The position numbers and the translations under genes are program-made. Shown here piece after piece: positions 16,506 to 24,747 of a stretch of DNA of 64,000 bases. Origin of the DNA: Rhizobium lusitanum (GTDB lineage Bacteria > Pseudomonadota > Alphaproteobacteria > Rhizobiales > Rhizobiaceae). The stretch's first letter is position 1, and each line of letters begins with the position of its first letter. A model generated the notes under the pieces. The model was given only the letters and a program-made list of their open reading frames with translations. It was not told the DNA's origin and made no database searches. The stretch spans positions 1,364,001-1,428,000 of the forward strand of contig NZ_CP050308.1 in NCBI RefSeq assembly GCF_014189535.1, read 5' to 3'.

Positions 16506-18953
16506 TCATCCCTTGATCCGCGCCATCTGCGGATCATAGAGCGGCTTCAGCGATACCTGACACGGCACGCGGCGCTGCGCGACATCAAGCTCGTAGCGGC
16601 CGCCAAGCACGAAATCCTCGGTAACGCCGTTGGGATCACGGACATAGCCATAGCCGATCGGCTTGCCGATCGTGTAGCCATAGCCGCCGCTCGACAGCCA
16701 GCCGACGCGCTGCCCGTCGCGATAGATCGTCTCGCGGCCGAGGAGCACCATCTCGGGGTCATCCGGCACGAAGCAGGCGAGCATCTTCTTTATCCCCGAG
16801 GCCAGTTGCCGTTCGATGGCCGCGCGGCCCCGGAAGGCGGTGCCCTTCTTCATCTTCACCGCCCAGGCAAGTCCTGCCTCCACCGGCGTGTGATCAGGGC
16901 CAATATCGGAGCCCCAGGCACGATAGCCTTTTTCCAGCCGGCAACTTTCGATAGCGCGGTAGCCGGCATTGACGAGACCATGATCGCGGCCGGCGGCCAT
17001 CAGCGTGTCATAGACCGTGGTGGCATATTCCACTGGCACATGCAGCTCGTAGCCGAGCTCGCCGACATATGTGATGCGCAGCGCCCGGACCGGGCAACCA
17101 TCGATGCCGATGGTCTTCACCCGGCCGAAGGGAAATGCAGTATTGGAAACATCGGCCGACGTCACCGCCTCCAGCACGGCGCGTGAATGCGGCCCCATCA
17201 GCGACAACACGGAATAGGCGGATGTGACGTCCACCAGCTCGGCATGCATCTCGGCCGGGATGTTGCGGGCGATCCAGTCGAAATCATGGGTGGCAAAGCC
17301 GGTGCCGGTGGTGATGTAGAACTCGTTCTCGGCGACACGCGCCACGGTGACATCGCATTCGATACCGCCCCGGTCGTTCAGCATTTGCGTATAGGTCAGC
17401 GCGCCCACAGGCTTGGCGACGTCGTTTGAAGCAATCCACGAGATCGCCGCCTCGGCATCGCGGCCCTTCAGTACGAATTTGGCAAAGGAGGTCTGGTCGA
17501 AAATGACGGCCGCCTCGCGCACCGCCTTGTGCTCACGTCCCACGGCATCGAACCAGTTCTGCCGTCCGTAGGTATAGACGTCATTCGGCTCTTCGCCGGT
17601 AAAGAGATCGGCGAACCAGTTCGGCCGTTCCCAGCCGAGCTTTTCGCCGAAACACGCGCCCTGCGCCTTCAGCCGGTCATAGAGCGGCGACTTGCGGCAG
17701 GGGCGGCCACTCGAATACTCCTCGAACGGCCAGGCCATGGTGTAGTGCTTGCCATAGGCTTCGAGTGTGCGGGTGCGGACCCAGTCGGTATCGAAGTGCG
17801 GACGGCCGAAGCGGCGGATATCGACCGGCCAGAGATCATAGGGCGGCTCGCCCTTCGCCACCCATTCGGCGAGCGCCATGCCCGCCCCGCCGGCCGAGGC
17901 TATGCCGAAGGCATTGAAACCGGCTCCGACGAAGAAGTTCTTCAGTTCCGGCGCCTCTCCGAGAATGAAATTGCCATCGGGCGTAAAACTCTCGGGGCCG
18001 TTCAGAAGCTGCTTCACGCCCGCCGTCTGCAGGCCCGGCACGCGCGCAAGCGCCTGCTCCATGATCTGCTCGAAATGGTCGAAATTGCTGTCGAGCAGCG
18101 TGTAATGAAAGTCGTTGGGAATGCCGTCGATCGCCCAGGGGACCGGGTTCGGCTCATAGCCGCCCATGACCAGCCCGCCGACCTCTTCCTTGTAGTAGGT
18201 CAGCCTGTCCGGGTCACGCAGCGTCGGCAGGTTCGAGGGAACGCCGAAGGATTCGGTGATGAGATATTGATGCTCGACGGAGACCAGCGGCACGTTGACG
18301 CCGAAGCGTGCCGCGAAAGCCCGCGTCCATTGCCCGGCGCAGACGACAACGCGCTCGCATTCGATGCGGCCCCTGTCGGTGATGACGGCGCGGATCCTGC
18401 CCTTGTCGATCTCGAGATCGAGAACTTCGGTATCCTCGAAAATCGAAACGCCAGCCATGCGGGCGCCCTTCGCCAGCGCCTGGGTAATATCGGAGGGATT
18501 GGCCTGTCCGTCGGTCGGCAGAAAGGCCGCGCCGACCAGATCGTCTATGTCCATCAGCGGCCAGAGATCGAAGGCTTCCTGTGGCGTCAGCAGGTGCATC
18601 TGCAGCCCGAAGGATTGCGCCGTCGTCGCCTGACGCTTGACCTCCGTCCAGCGCTCCTCATTGCAGGCAAGGCGCAGGCCACCATTCATCTTCCAGCCGG
18701 TGGCAAGACCCGTCTCGGCCTCCAGCCTCTTGTAGAGATCGACGGAATAGCCGAGCATCTGCGTGATATTGGCGCTGGTGCGCAACTGCCCGACGAGGCC
18801 GGCGGCGTGGAATGTCGTGCCCGAGGTCAGCTTCTTGCGCTCCAGCAGAACCGTGTCGGTCAGCCCAAGCTTGGCGAGGTGATAGGCCGTCGAGCAGCCG
18901 ATAATGCCGCCGCCGATGACGACCGCCTTGGCTGTTTTGGGCAGTTCCTTCAT
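16506..18953 (-). CDS. DMGDH/sarcosine dehydrogenase-like FAD and GcvT-domain oxidoreductase
   Basis: An 815-aa two-part enzyme. The N-terminal half is a D-amino-acid-oxidase-type flavoprotein (AVVIGGGIIGCSTAYHLAKLG; the SGTTFHAAGLVGQLR stretch is where dimethylglycine dehydrogenases attach FAD through His). The C-terminal half (about 430-805) is a GcvT-like folate-binding domain with GYRAIESCRLEKGYRAWGSD. Such enzymes demethylate N-methyl glycines and pass the one-carbon unit to tetrahydrofolate. The start lies nine bases after the stop of a choline-kinase-like gene, so the two form an operon. The substrate is probably a betaine, choline or ethanolamine derivative, but this is inference. Confidence 0.9.
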   Translation of the reverse strand: MKELPKTAKAVVIGGGIIGCSTAYHLAKLGLTDTVLLERKKLTSGTTFHAAGLVGQLRTSANITQMLGYSVDLYKRLEAETGLATGWKMNGGLRLACNEERWTEVKRQATTAQSFGLQMHLLTPQEAFDLWPLMDIDDLVGAAFLPTDGQANPSDITQALAKGARMAGVSIFEDTEVLDLEIDKGRIRAVITDRGRIECERVVVCAGQWTRAFAARFGVNVPLVSVEHQYLITESFGVPSNLPTLRDPDRLTYYKEEVGGLVMGGYEPNPVPWAIDGIPNDFHYTLLDSNFDHFEQIMEQALARVPGLQTAGVKQLLNGPESFTPDGNFILGEAPELKNFFVGAGFNAFGIASAGGAGMALAEWVAKGEPPYDLWPVDIRRFGRPHFDTDWVRTRTLEAYGKHYTMAWPFEEYSSGRPCRKSPLYDRLKAQGACFGEKLGWERPNWFADLFTGEEPNDVYTYGRQNWFDAVGREHKAVREAAVIFDQTSFAKFVLKGRDAEAAISWIASNDVAKPVGALTYTQMLNDRGGIECDVTVARVAENEFYITTGTGFATHDFDWIARNIPAEMHAELVDVTSAYSVLSLMGPHSRAVLEAVTSADVSNTAFPFGRVKTIGIDGCPVRALRITYVGELGYELHVPVEYATTVYDTLMAAGRDHGLVNAGYRAIESCRLEKGYRAWGSDIGPDHTPVEAGLAWAVKMKKGTAFRGRAAIERQLASGIKKMLACFVPDDPEMVLLGRETIYRDGQRVGWLSSGGYGYTIGKPIGYGYVRDPNGVTEDFVLGGRYELDVAQRRVPCQVSLKPLYDPQMARIKG

Positions 18954-18962
18954 CGCATCACC

Positions 18963-19841
18963 TCAAGAATTCCGGAATGATTGATAGGCGCGCTCAAACC
19001 GCGCCAGATTTTCGCTCGTATAGGCTGAATAATCGAAATCGATCTCGGAGTGGATTTCCGAGACCATGCTCCACATCGTCTCGCGCAATAGCGACGCGCA
19101 TTTCATCGCCTGATAGCGCCGGCGCAGATCCTCGCTCACCGGCGCCTCGAAATAGGCTTCCAGCATCGCGGTTTCCTGGTCCTCGGAGAAATCATTGTTG
19201 GAAGCGAGACCGCCGAGATCGAAGAGCGGCGAGTTGAAACCGGCATAATCCCAATCGATCAACCAAAGCCGTTTGCCATCGTCGAGAAAATTGGCCGCCA
19301 GCAGGTCGTTATGGCCGAAGGCGATGTCGAAGGGGCCGGCCGCCTGTTCCAGCCGCGCGGCACTATCGAGGAAGGAAGGCAGCAATGACCGATGCCTGCT
19401 CCCTCCTTCCTCGAGAAGGGCGGCGTAGTCGCGTACGACATGGAAAACCCAGAAGATCGCGGCGGCACCGCGAAAATGCTGGGAAACATCTAGATGGCAG
19501 GAGCGGACGAGCGGCACGATGCGCGAAAGCATCGACGGATCGCGGATATCCTCGGCTGCAAGCGCCTTGCCGTCGATATAGTCGAGCACGAGTATCCCGG
19601 GCTCATGATGGATGACGGCGGGCGACAACCCGGCCGCATGCGCGGCTCTGCTCGCCGCCACCTCGTTGGTCCGGCTGATATGATGAACCGGAATATCGGT
19701 TCCGAGCCTGACGACGAAACGTCGCCCGCTATCCGTAACCAGATAATTACGATTGGTGATGCCGCCCACCAGCGGAGCGATCTCGATCGGCCCGTGCCAG
19801 ATGCCAAGAGCCTGTATTCTGTCTTCGGGTGTTACGGCCAT
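18963..19841 (-). CDS. Choline/ethanolamine kinase-like phosphotransferase (APH fold)
   Basis: About 292 aa. The catalytic loop GHNDLLAANFLDDG (HxDxxxxN type, with Asn before Asp) and the metal-binding LIDWDYAGFNSPLFDLG are those of LicA/choline kinase relatives; the N-terminal nucleotide loop is VGGITNRNYLV. The start is uncertain: ATG at 19841 has GGGGTAGGG just upstream, ATG at 19868 is possible, and the frame stays open to 19979. It precedes the DMGDH-like gene in one operon and faces a DeoR-type regulator. It probably phosphorylates an amino alcohol or sugar, from the neighbour. Confidence 0.82.
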   Translation of the reverse strand: MAVTPEDRIQALGIWHGPIEIAPLVGGITNRNYLVTDSGRRFVVRLGTDIPVHHISRTNEVAASRAAHAAGLSPAVIHHEPGILVLDYIDGKALAAEDIRDPSMLSRIVPLVRSCHLDVSQHFRGAAAIFWVFHVVRDYAALLEEGGSRHRSLLPSFLDSAARLEQAAGPFDIAFGHNDLLAANFLDDGKRLWLIDWDYAGFNSPLFDLGGLASNNDFSEDQETAMLEAYFEAPVSEDLRRRYQAMKCASLLRETMWSMVSEIHSEIDFDYSAYTSENLARFERAYQSFRNS

Positions 19842-20079
19842 CCCTACCCCGGCGCGACGATTGCGCATCTCTTGGATGCAAGAGGTTCCCCACAAACGGA
19901 GGACTGTCAAGAACCGGCCACAAAATGAAACGGCCAAGAGGCTTTTTGTTGGGTTATGTCTGGAAGGAAGGTCTACCACATATTAACAGTAAGCTTCATC
20001 GTCAGCGGGATTTGGCTTAAAAATTGAATCTCGGGATGATTGCAAGACCGCTTGTCTTCGAGGCATTATCCCGCTCTAG

Positions 20080-20958
20080 ATGTTCGCAGGCATGACCTCC
20101 TCCGCAAAGCCGCTTCCGGCGTTTTCGGATCATGCCCCAGATAGGATCGAAACCATGACGGGCATCTCGCAGACGCCGCTTCATTCGAACCATCGGGAAC
20201 GCGAGATCCTGGAGGAGCTTCGGCTCGCCGGCGGCGCAAGCCGCATTCAGTTCCTCGCCGAGCGGCTGGATGTCTCGGAGGAAACCATCCGCCGCAATAT
20301 CCGCAGCCTGGAGGCCCATGGCCTCGTCACCAAGGTTCACGGCGGCGTCCACATCAAGGACTCGATGATAGAGCCGCCGCTGCATTTCCGCATGAACGAA
20401 AATGCGGAGGCCAAACGCATCATCGCCGCCCGTGTCGCGACGATCATACAGGACGGCGACACGATCTTCCTCGATATCGGCTCCACTACCGCCTTCATCG
20501 CGGTCGCCCTGCAGAAGCACCAGAACCTGTTCGTTGTCACCAATGCCGTCGCCGTGGCGCATGCGCTGGCCGCCCGCAACGGCAACCGCATCTTCTTTGC
20601 CGGCGGCGAGTTGCGCAGCCATGACGGTGGTGCCTTCGGCGCGGAAGCGACCAGTTTCCTGCGCCGCTTCAATCTCCGTCATGCCATCCTGTCCGTCGGT
20701 GCCGTCAACGCCACCTCCGGCTTCATGCTGCACGATCTGGAGGAGGCCGAATATTCCCGCGAGGCGGCGCGGCGCGCCGAAAACCGCATCATCGTCGCCG
20801 ACAGCGCCAAATTCGGCCGCAGCGCCCCCATCATCATCGACGATCCCGCCATCTACAGCATGATGGTCACCGACGACATGCCGCCGCCGGATATCCAGGC
20901 CATGCTCGAACGCAACGAGATCGACCTCGTGATCGCCGGCCAGCGCCGCGCGGAGTAG
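20080..20958 (+). CDS. DeoR/GlpR family transcriptional regulator
   Basis: About 292 aa from 20080; an ATG at 20155 would give a 267-aa protein closer to the usual 250-260 and starting just before the HTH, so the first 25 residues are doubtful. The helix-turn-helix is NHREREILEELRLAGGASRIQFLAERLDVSEETIRRNIRSLE, and the C-terminal sensor (DeoRC) carries DIGSTTAFIA and the FAGGELR and DSAKFG motifs. Members bind phosphorylated sugars or polyols. It diverges from the kinase-DMGDH operon and is the obvious candidate regulator, perhaps sensing the kinase product. Confidence 0.9.
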   Translation: MFAGMTSSAKPLPAFSDHAPDRIETMTGISQTPLHSNHREREILEELRLAGGASRIQFLAERLDVSEETIRRNIRSLEAHGLVTKVHGGVHIKDSMIEPPLHFRMNENAEAKRIIAARVATIIQDGDTIFLDIGSTTAFIAVALQKHQNLFVVTNAVAVAHALAARNGNRIFFAGGELRSHDGGAFGAEATSFLRRFNLRHAILSVGAVNATSGFMLHDLEEAEYSREAARRAENRIIVADSAKFGRSAPIIIDDPAIYSMMVTDDMPPPDIQAMLERNEIDLVIAGQRRAE

Positions 20959-20979
20959 CGCTGAGCTGACCCGGCTACC

Positions 20980-22605
20980 CTAAGCCATTTCCATCGAAGG
21001 CGCGGCGATCACGGAATCTTCGGAAAACGCCGGCGAAATCCAGCGCGGCACGGCCGGACCGGCAAGATCGATAGTCAGGGAAAAGGGCCACCGGCAACCT
21101 TCCCACAGAGATGAAGGCAAGCGTGTAAGCCCGGAAGTCCAACGCCGATTTCCGTCCTCGACATAATGGAAGCCATCGACCAGCCGCTCGTCATCCGCTG
21201 AGATATGCCTGGCACCTGTCACGTCATCATCGATGACCAGCTTCGAGATGCAGACACCAAGCCGGCGGCCATCACCGGAGGAGCCGATCAGGTTTGGCGC
21301 ACCCCATTCCGAGGCGAGCCACAGTTCGGACACCGAGGCCGGCACATGAAACTTCGCCCGCCAGTCGTCGATGACGGGATCGATGCGTTGTCCGTCGGCA
21401 ACCAGATGCACATTGGCAAAGGGATCGTCGCTCAGGGCCCAGCCCAAATCGAGGGCGCGCGCGTGAAGCTGCATCCGAACGGCCTCGACGAGAAGCCCCT
21501 TTGAGACATAGGTTAGGCATCTAGCTCCACCGTTCTTCAGCAACTGGATCGAATCGTCCGTCGTCCGGGAAAAGAAAACGCGATTCCCATGGTCGATGTA
21601 ACTCTCGGTCGGCAGTCCATTCGTCACAAGAATATCGTGCTCGTCCAGTTCGACATGCCAGTATGTCACCCTCTCACATTCGGCCTGGACAATTGTCGCT
21701 CCGTTCACAAGCGCCGAAGCGGGTATCAGAACGTCGGTCACGACGGTGGTGCGGATACCATGCGCCGGAGAAACAAAAAGGTCATGCGCAGGCTTGTTCG
21801 GCCCGAGGGCTCCAGCGGCAATCCGGATCGGCCAGCATGCGCTCGGATCTCGGGCATTGGCGCAATCCAGCTCAGCGCTTCCGATCCACCGGATGGGACG
21901 TTGTTGTGAGGATGCCGTGACGACGACGTCTCCAACCCGCAGCTCTTCGACGGGAATGTCTCCTCTCGTCGTTTGGATGAGCGTCCCCGTGACAAAACAA
22001 ACGACGATCGTTCCGGTCGCGGCATCCAGTATAAACGTCGAAGGGTTGAGATTGGCCGCGAAGTTGAGCGTAAAATCACCGGCGGTTGTGACGAATGTCG
22101 CAATCTGACCGTCGACTGAAATGCTCGAGACTGCCCCTGGGCCGTTGTATGCGATGGTGGTCGCACCGGTACCTTGCTGATAGATAGTTCCGCCGAATTG
22201 CGTTGAAAAATTGAAGCGTGCGCCATCGGCCAGCGTAACCACTTGAGAGGAACCCGATCCGCCCCATTGATAGCTCCCCGCAACATATACCCAACCGACG
22301 GCAGAGGTTACTCCGCTGCCGGCTTCGAGGTAGGACAGGGCGCTAACGAAGATACCGCCGCCGCCGGTAATCGGTCCATCTATCTTTATCCAAGTTTGGC
22401 GGAAGCCGCCATAAATGCTGAGGGTGCTGGTGGGCGAAAGAAAAAGGCTGCCGATATCAGGCTGATGACCAAAATAAGGGGTAATGGTATCGCCGTTATC
22501 AACGACAATAGAATCTCCAAAGTCCGGAAGACCGTTCGGGGACCAATTGGCGGGATCTATCCAAATATTGTTGAGGTCGTGGTTTGTCCAAGTGTAGATT
22601 GCCAT
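20980..22605 (-). CDS. Hint-domain (Hint_2) protein with beta-rich N-terminal half
   Basis: A 541-aa protein. Residues 1-200 are rich in Gly, Ser, Thr and short beta-like repeats (TWTNHDLNNIWIDPANWSPNGLP, then many GGG and SGS stretches), resembling secreted autotransporter or adhesin passengers. A Hint_2 domain begins at Cys203 in CFVTGTLIQTTRGDIPVEEL and continues through SPAHGIRT and HDILVTNGLPTESYID. Hint domains cut or splice peptide bonds at the initial Cys. There is no Sec signal; family relatives are thought to leave through type I secretion. It lies convergent to the DeoR gene with 21 bases between. Function unknown. Confidence 0.85.
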   Translation of the reverse strand: MAIYTWTNHDLNNIWIDPANWSPNGLPDFGDSIVVDNGDTITPYFGHQPDIGSLFLSPTSTLSIYGGFRQTWIKIDGPITGGGGIFVSALSYLEAGSGVTSAVGWVYVAGSYQWGGSGSSQVVTLADGARFNFSTQFGGTIYQQGTGATTIAYNGPGAVSSISVDGQIATFVTTAGDFTLNFAANLNPSTFILDAATGTIVVCFVTGTLIQTTRGDIPVEELRVGDVVVTASSQQRPIRWIGSAELDCANARDPSACWPIRIAAGALGPNKPAHDLFVSPAHGIRTTVVTDVLIPASALVNGATIVQAECERVTYWHVELDEHDILVTNGLPTESYIDHGNRVFFSRTTDDSIQLLKNGGARCLTYVSKGLLVEAVRMQLHARALDLGWALSDDPFANVHLVADGQRIDPVIDDWRAKFHVPASVSELWLASEWGAPNLIGSSGDGRRLGVCISKLVIDDDVTGARHISADDERLVDGFHYVEDGNRRWTSGLTRLPSSLWEGCRWPFSLTIDLAGPAVPRWISPAFSEDSVIAAPSMEMA

Positions 22606-22727
22606 CGATATCCCCTCGGATCATGATGCCATCTGGAAAAGCCGCAAACGCGCCTAGCGGCTACCGGGTAAATGGTAGCATGCAACTCGCTTATTAGTCG
22701 AGTCTCATATATCAATAGTCTAGCTGT

Positions 22728-23609
22728 TCAACCCTTGCACATGGCTTCCAGCGTCAACGCCGCCTTGCTGGCATGGCGTTCCTTGTGGCGCAGCAGACGG
22801 AAGCTTCGGACAGGCAGGTCGAAGGCTGCTTGCACCAGCAAACCCTGTCCGAGATAGGCCCCGACCGCCGCACTGGAGATTGCTGCGGCACTCTGACCTG
22901 AGCAGACCGCCGACAGCACGGCCTCGTTCGACGGTAGGACCAGCGCGATACTGAGATCACGAGGCGAGGCGCCGAGCTTCGCGATGGCGTTTTCAAATTC
23001 CGATCGGGTGCCCGACCCTTCCTCGCGCATCACCCATGAGCTGCCCGTGGCAAGATCGGTTGCGGAAAGCGTCCGTCCGTCGGCCCAGGGGTGATCCGGC
23101 GGCACGACGATCACCAGCGCATCCTGCGCCACGACTTTCATCGACAGGGCCGGCACGTCCACCTCACCCTCGACGAAGCCCAGTTCGGCAGTGCCCTCGA
23201 TCACCGCCTCGGTGACCGTGCGGGTATTGCCGATCGTCAGGTCGAGTTCGATACCGGGGTAATCACGATGGAACCGCATCAGCACGGGCGGCAGCCAGTA
23301 GCTGGCGATGGTCTGGCTTGCACATAGGCTGAGCCGGCCGCGCTGCAGGCCGCCGAGTTCGGAGAGCATGAGTTCGGCAGACCGCACACGCGCCAGCGTC
23401 GCCCTGGCCTCGCCGAGAAAGGTGCGGCCGGTCTCCGTCAACTCGATCCGACGGCCGACCCGATGAAACAGCTCGACGCCGTAATAGGCTTCGAGGTTCT
23501 TGATCGCCGAACTGACCGCCGACGGGGTCAGATGGATGGCCTCCGCCGCGTGCGTCAGATGCTCCCGCTCGGCGACGGCGACGAAAATGACGAGTTGCTC
23601 GAAGGTCAT
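22728..23609 (-). CDS. LysR family transcriptional regulator
   Basis: A 293-aa protein. The winged helix lies at residues 2-60 (FEQLVIFVAVAEREHLTHAAEAIHLTPSAVSSAIKNLEAYYG), followed by a periplasmic-binding-like effector domain (about 90-290). It is closest in look to the CbbR/CysL-type group that accompanies YeiH transporters. It diverges from the YeiH gene with a 115-base shared control region. It probably activates that gene in response to a sulfur compound or anion (inference from the pairing, which is widespread). Confidence 0.92.
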   Translation of the reverse strand: MTFEQLVIFVAVAEREHLTHAAEAIHLTPSAVSSAIKNLEAYYGVELFHRVGRRIELTETGRTFLGEARATLARVRSAELMLSELGGLQRGRLSLCASQTIASYWLPPVLMRFHRDYPGIELDLTIGNTRTVTEAVIEGTAELGFVEGEVDVPALSMKVVAQDALVIVVPPDHPWADGRTLSATDLATGSSWVMREEGSGTRSEFENAIAKLGASPRDLSIALVLPSNEAVLSAVCSGQSAAAISSAAVGAYLGQGLLVQAAFDLPVRSFRLLRHKERHASKAALTLEAMCKG

Positions 23610-23627
23610 GGGAAATCATTCTAATTT

Positions 23628-23656
23628 ATCGAACGAAACATAGGATAATATTCGAT
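23628..23656. promoter_or_regulatory. LysR-type inverted repeat between LysR and YeiH genes
   Basis: ATCGAA (23628-23633) and TTCGAT (23651-23656) form a symmetric pair with 17 bases between them in an AT-rich stretch. LysR proteins bind such interrupted palindromes in divergent promoters. The spacing is a little longer than the common T-N11-A box. Confidence 0.4.
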
Positions 23657-23724
23657 GGATGTCGACATCAGGAGGTGAGACTTTCCCGGCACAGCAATTC
23701 TTCACAACCGAATGACGGTGCTGC

Positions 23725-24747
23725 ATGCCCCTTTTTCAACGAAGCGCGATCATCCTGCCCGGCCTCGCCCTCACCGGCGCCGTGGCGCTTCTTACCTATG
23801 CCGGCGAACGCCTCGAAATCGGCATCTTCGGTGGCAGGTGGATCGAGAGCATAGTGCTGGCCATTGCGCTCGGTATCGTCGTCTGCACCGTCACGCCGCT
23901 AAAGCCCACCTTCCGCCCCGGCATCGATTTCAGCGCCAAGATCCTGCTGGAAATCGCCATCGTCCTGCTGGGCGCCTCGATCAGCCTCTCAGCGATCGAT
24001 CAGGCCGGTGTCTGGCTGATCGCCGGCATCGCCATCGTCGTCGTGCTGTCGATTGCCGCGACCTATGCCATCGGCCGGCTGCTTGGTCTGTCCCCGAAGC
24101 TCGCGACGCTGATCGCCTGCGGCAATTCCATTTGCGGCAACTCGGCCATCGTCGCCATCGCCCCGGTCATCGAGGCGGGCTCGGAAGAAACCGCTGCAGC
24201 CCTCGCCTTCACCGCCGTGCTCGGCATCGCCGCAGTCTTCTTGCTGCCGCTTCTCTATTTCCACGTCGGCATGAGCGTTGGGCAATATGGCGTACTGGCC
24301 GGCCTGACCGTCTATGCCGTGCCGCAGGTGCTTGCCGCCACCGCGCCTGTCGGTCTGCTGGCCGTGCAGACCGGCACGGTGGTCAAGCTCATCCGCGTGC
24401 TGATGCTCGGCCCGGTCATCTTCCTGCTCGGCATCATCACTAAGACCGAAACGGCTGCCACGGACGGCCATATGATCCATCACCGTTCGTTGGTCCCATG
24501 GTTCATCAGTGGCTTTCTGGGGCTGATGGCGCTGCGCTCCTTTGGCCTGATCCCGGATACGCTGGTTGCACCGATGGCACTGGTTTCGAACATACTGACG
24601 GTGATTGCCATGGCGGCGCTCGGCCTGTCGGTAAACATCCGCTCTGTCGCCCATGCCGGCGGCCGGGTGATCGCGGCAGCAACGCTGTCGCTGATGGCTC
24701 TCGGCATCATCAGCTACGCGCTGATCGCCGCGCTGCAGATCCACTAG
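23725..24747 (+). CDS. YeiH family putative sulfate exporter
   Basis: A 340-aa membrane protein with about ten to eleven hydrophobic segments. The conserved YeiH/UPF0324 segments ILLEIAIVLLGASISLSAI, IACGNSICGNSAIVAIAPVI and AVPQVLAATAPVG are all present. The family is named for a proposed sulfate or sulfite export role that rests mostly on genome context. It is driven from the region shared with the LysR gene. Its last 38 bases overlap the 3' end of the convergent GGDEF-EAL gene, so messages from the two would be complementary at their ends. Confidence 0.92.
   Translation: MPLFQRSAIILPGLALTGAVALLTYAGERLEIGIFGGRWIESIVLAIALGIVVCTVTPLKPTFRPGIDFSAKILLEIAIVLLGASISLSAIDQAGVWLIAGIAIVVVLSIAATYAIGRLLGLSPKLATLIACGNSICGNSAIVAIAPVIEAGSEETAAALAFTAVLGIAAVFLLPLLYFHVGMSVGQYGVLAGLTVYAVPQVLAATAPVGLLAVQTGTVVKLIRVLMLGPVIFLLGIITKTETAATDGHMIHHRSLVPWFISGFLGLMALRSFGLIPDTLVAPMALVSNILTVIAMAALGLSVNIRSVAHAGGRVIAAATLSLMALGIISYALIAALQIH

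Noticed and set aside
17529..18980. A 483-codon plus-strand open frame
   Set aside because: Antisense to the DMGDH-like gene; a GC-rich codon-position artefact.
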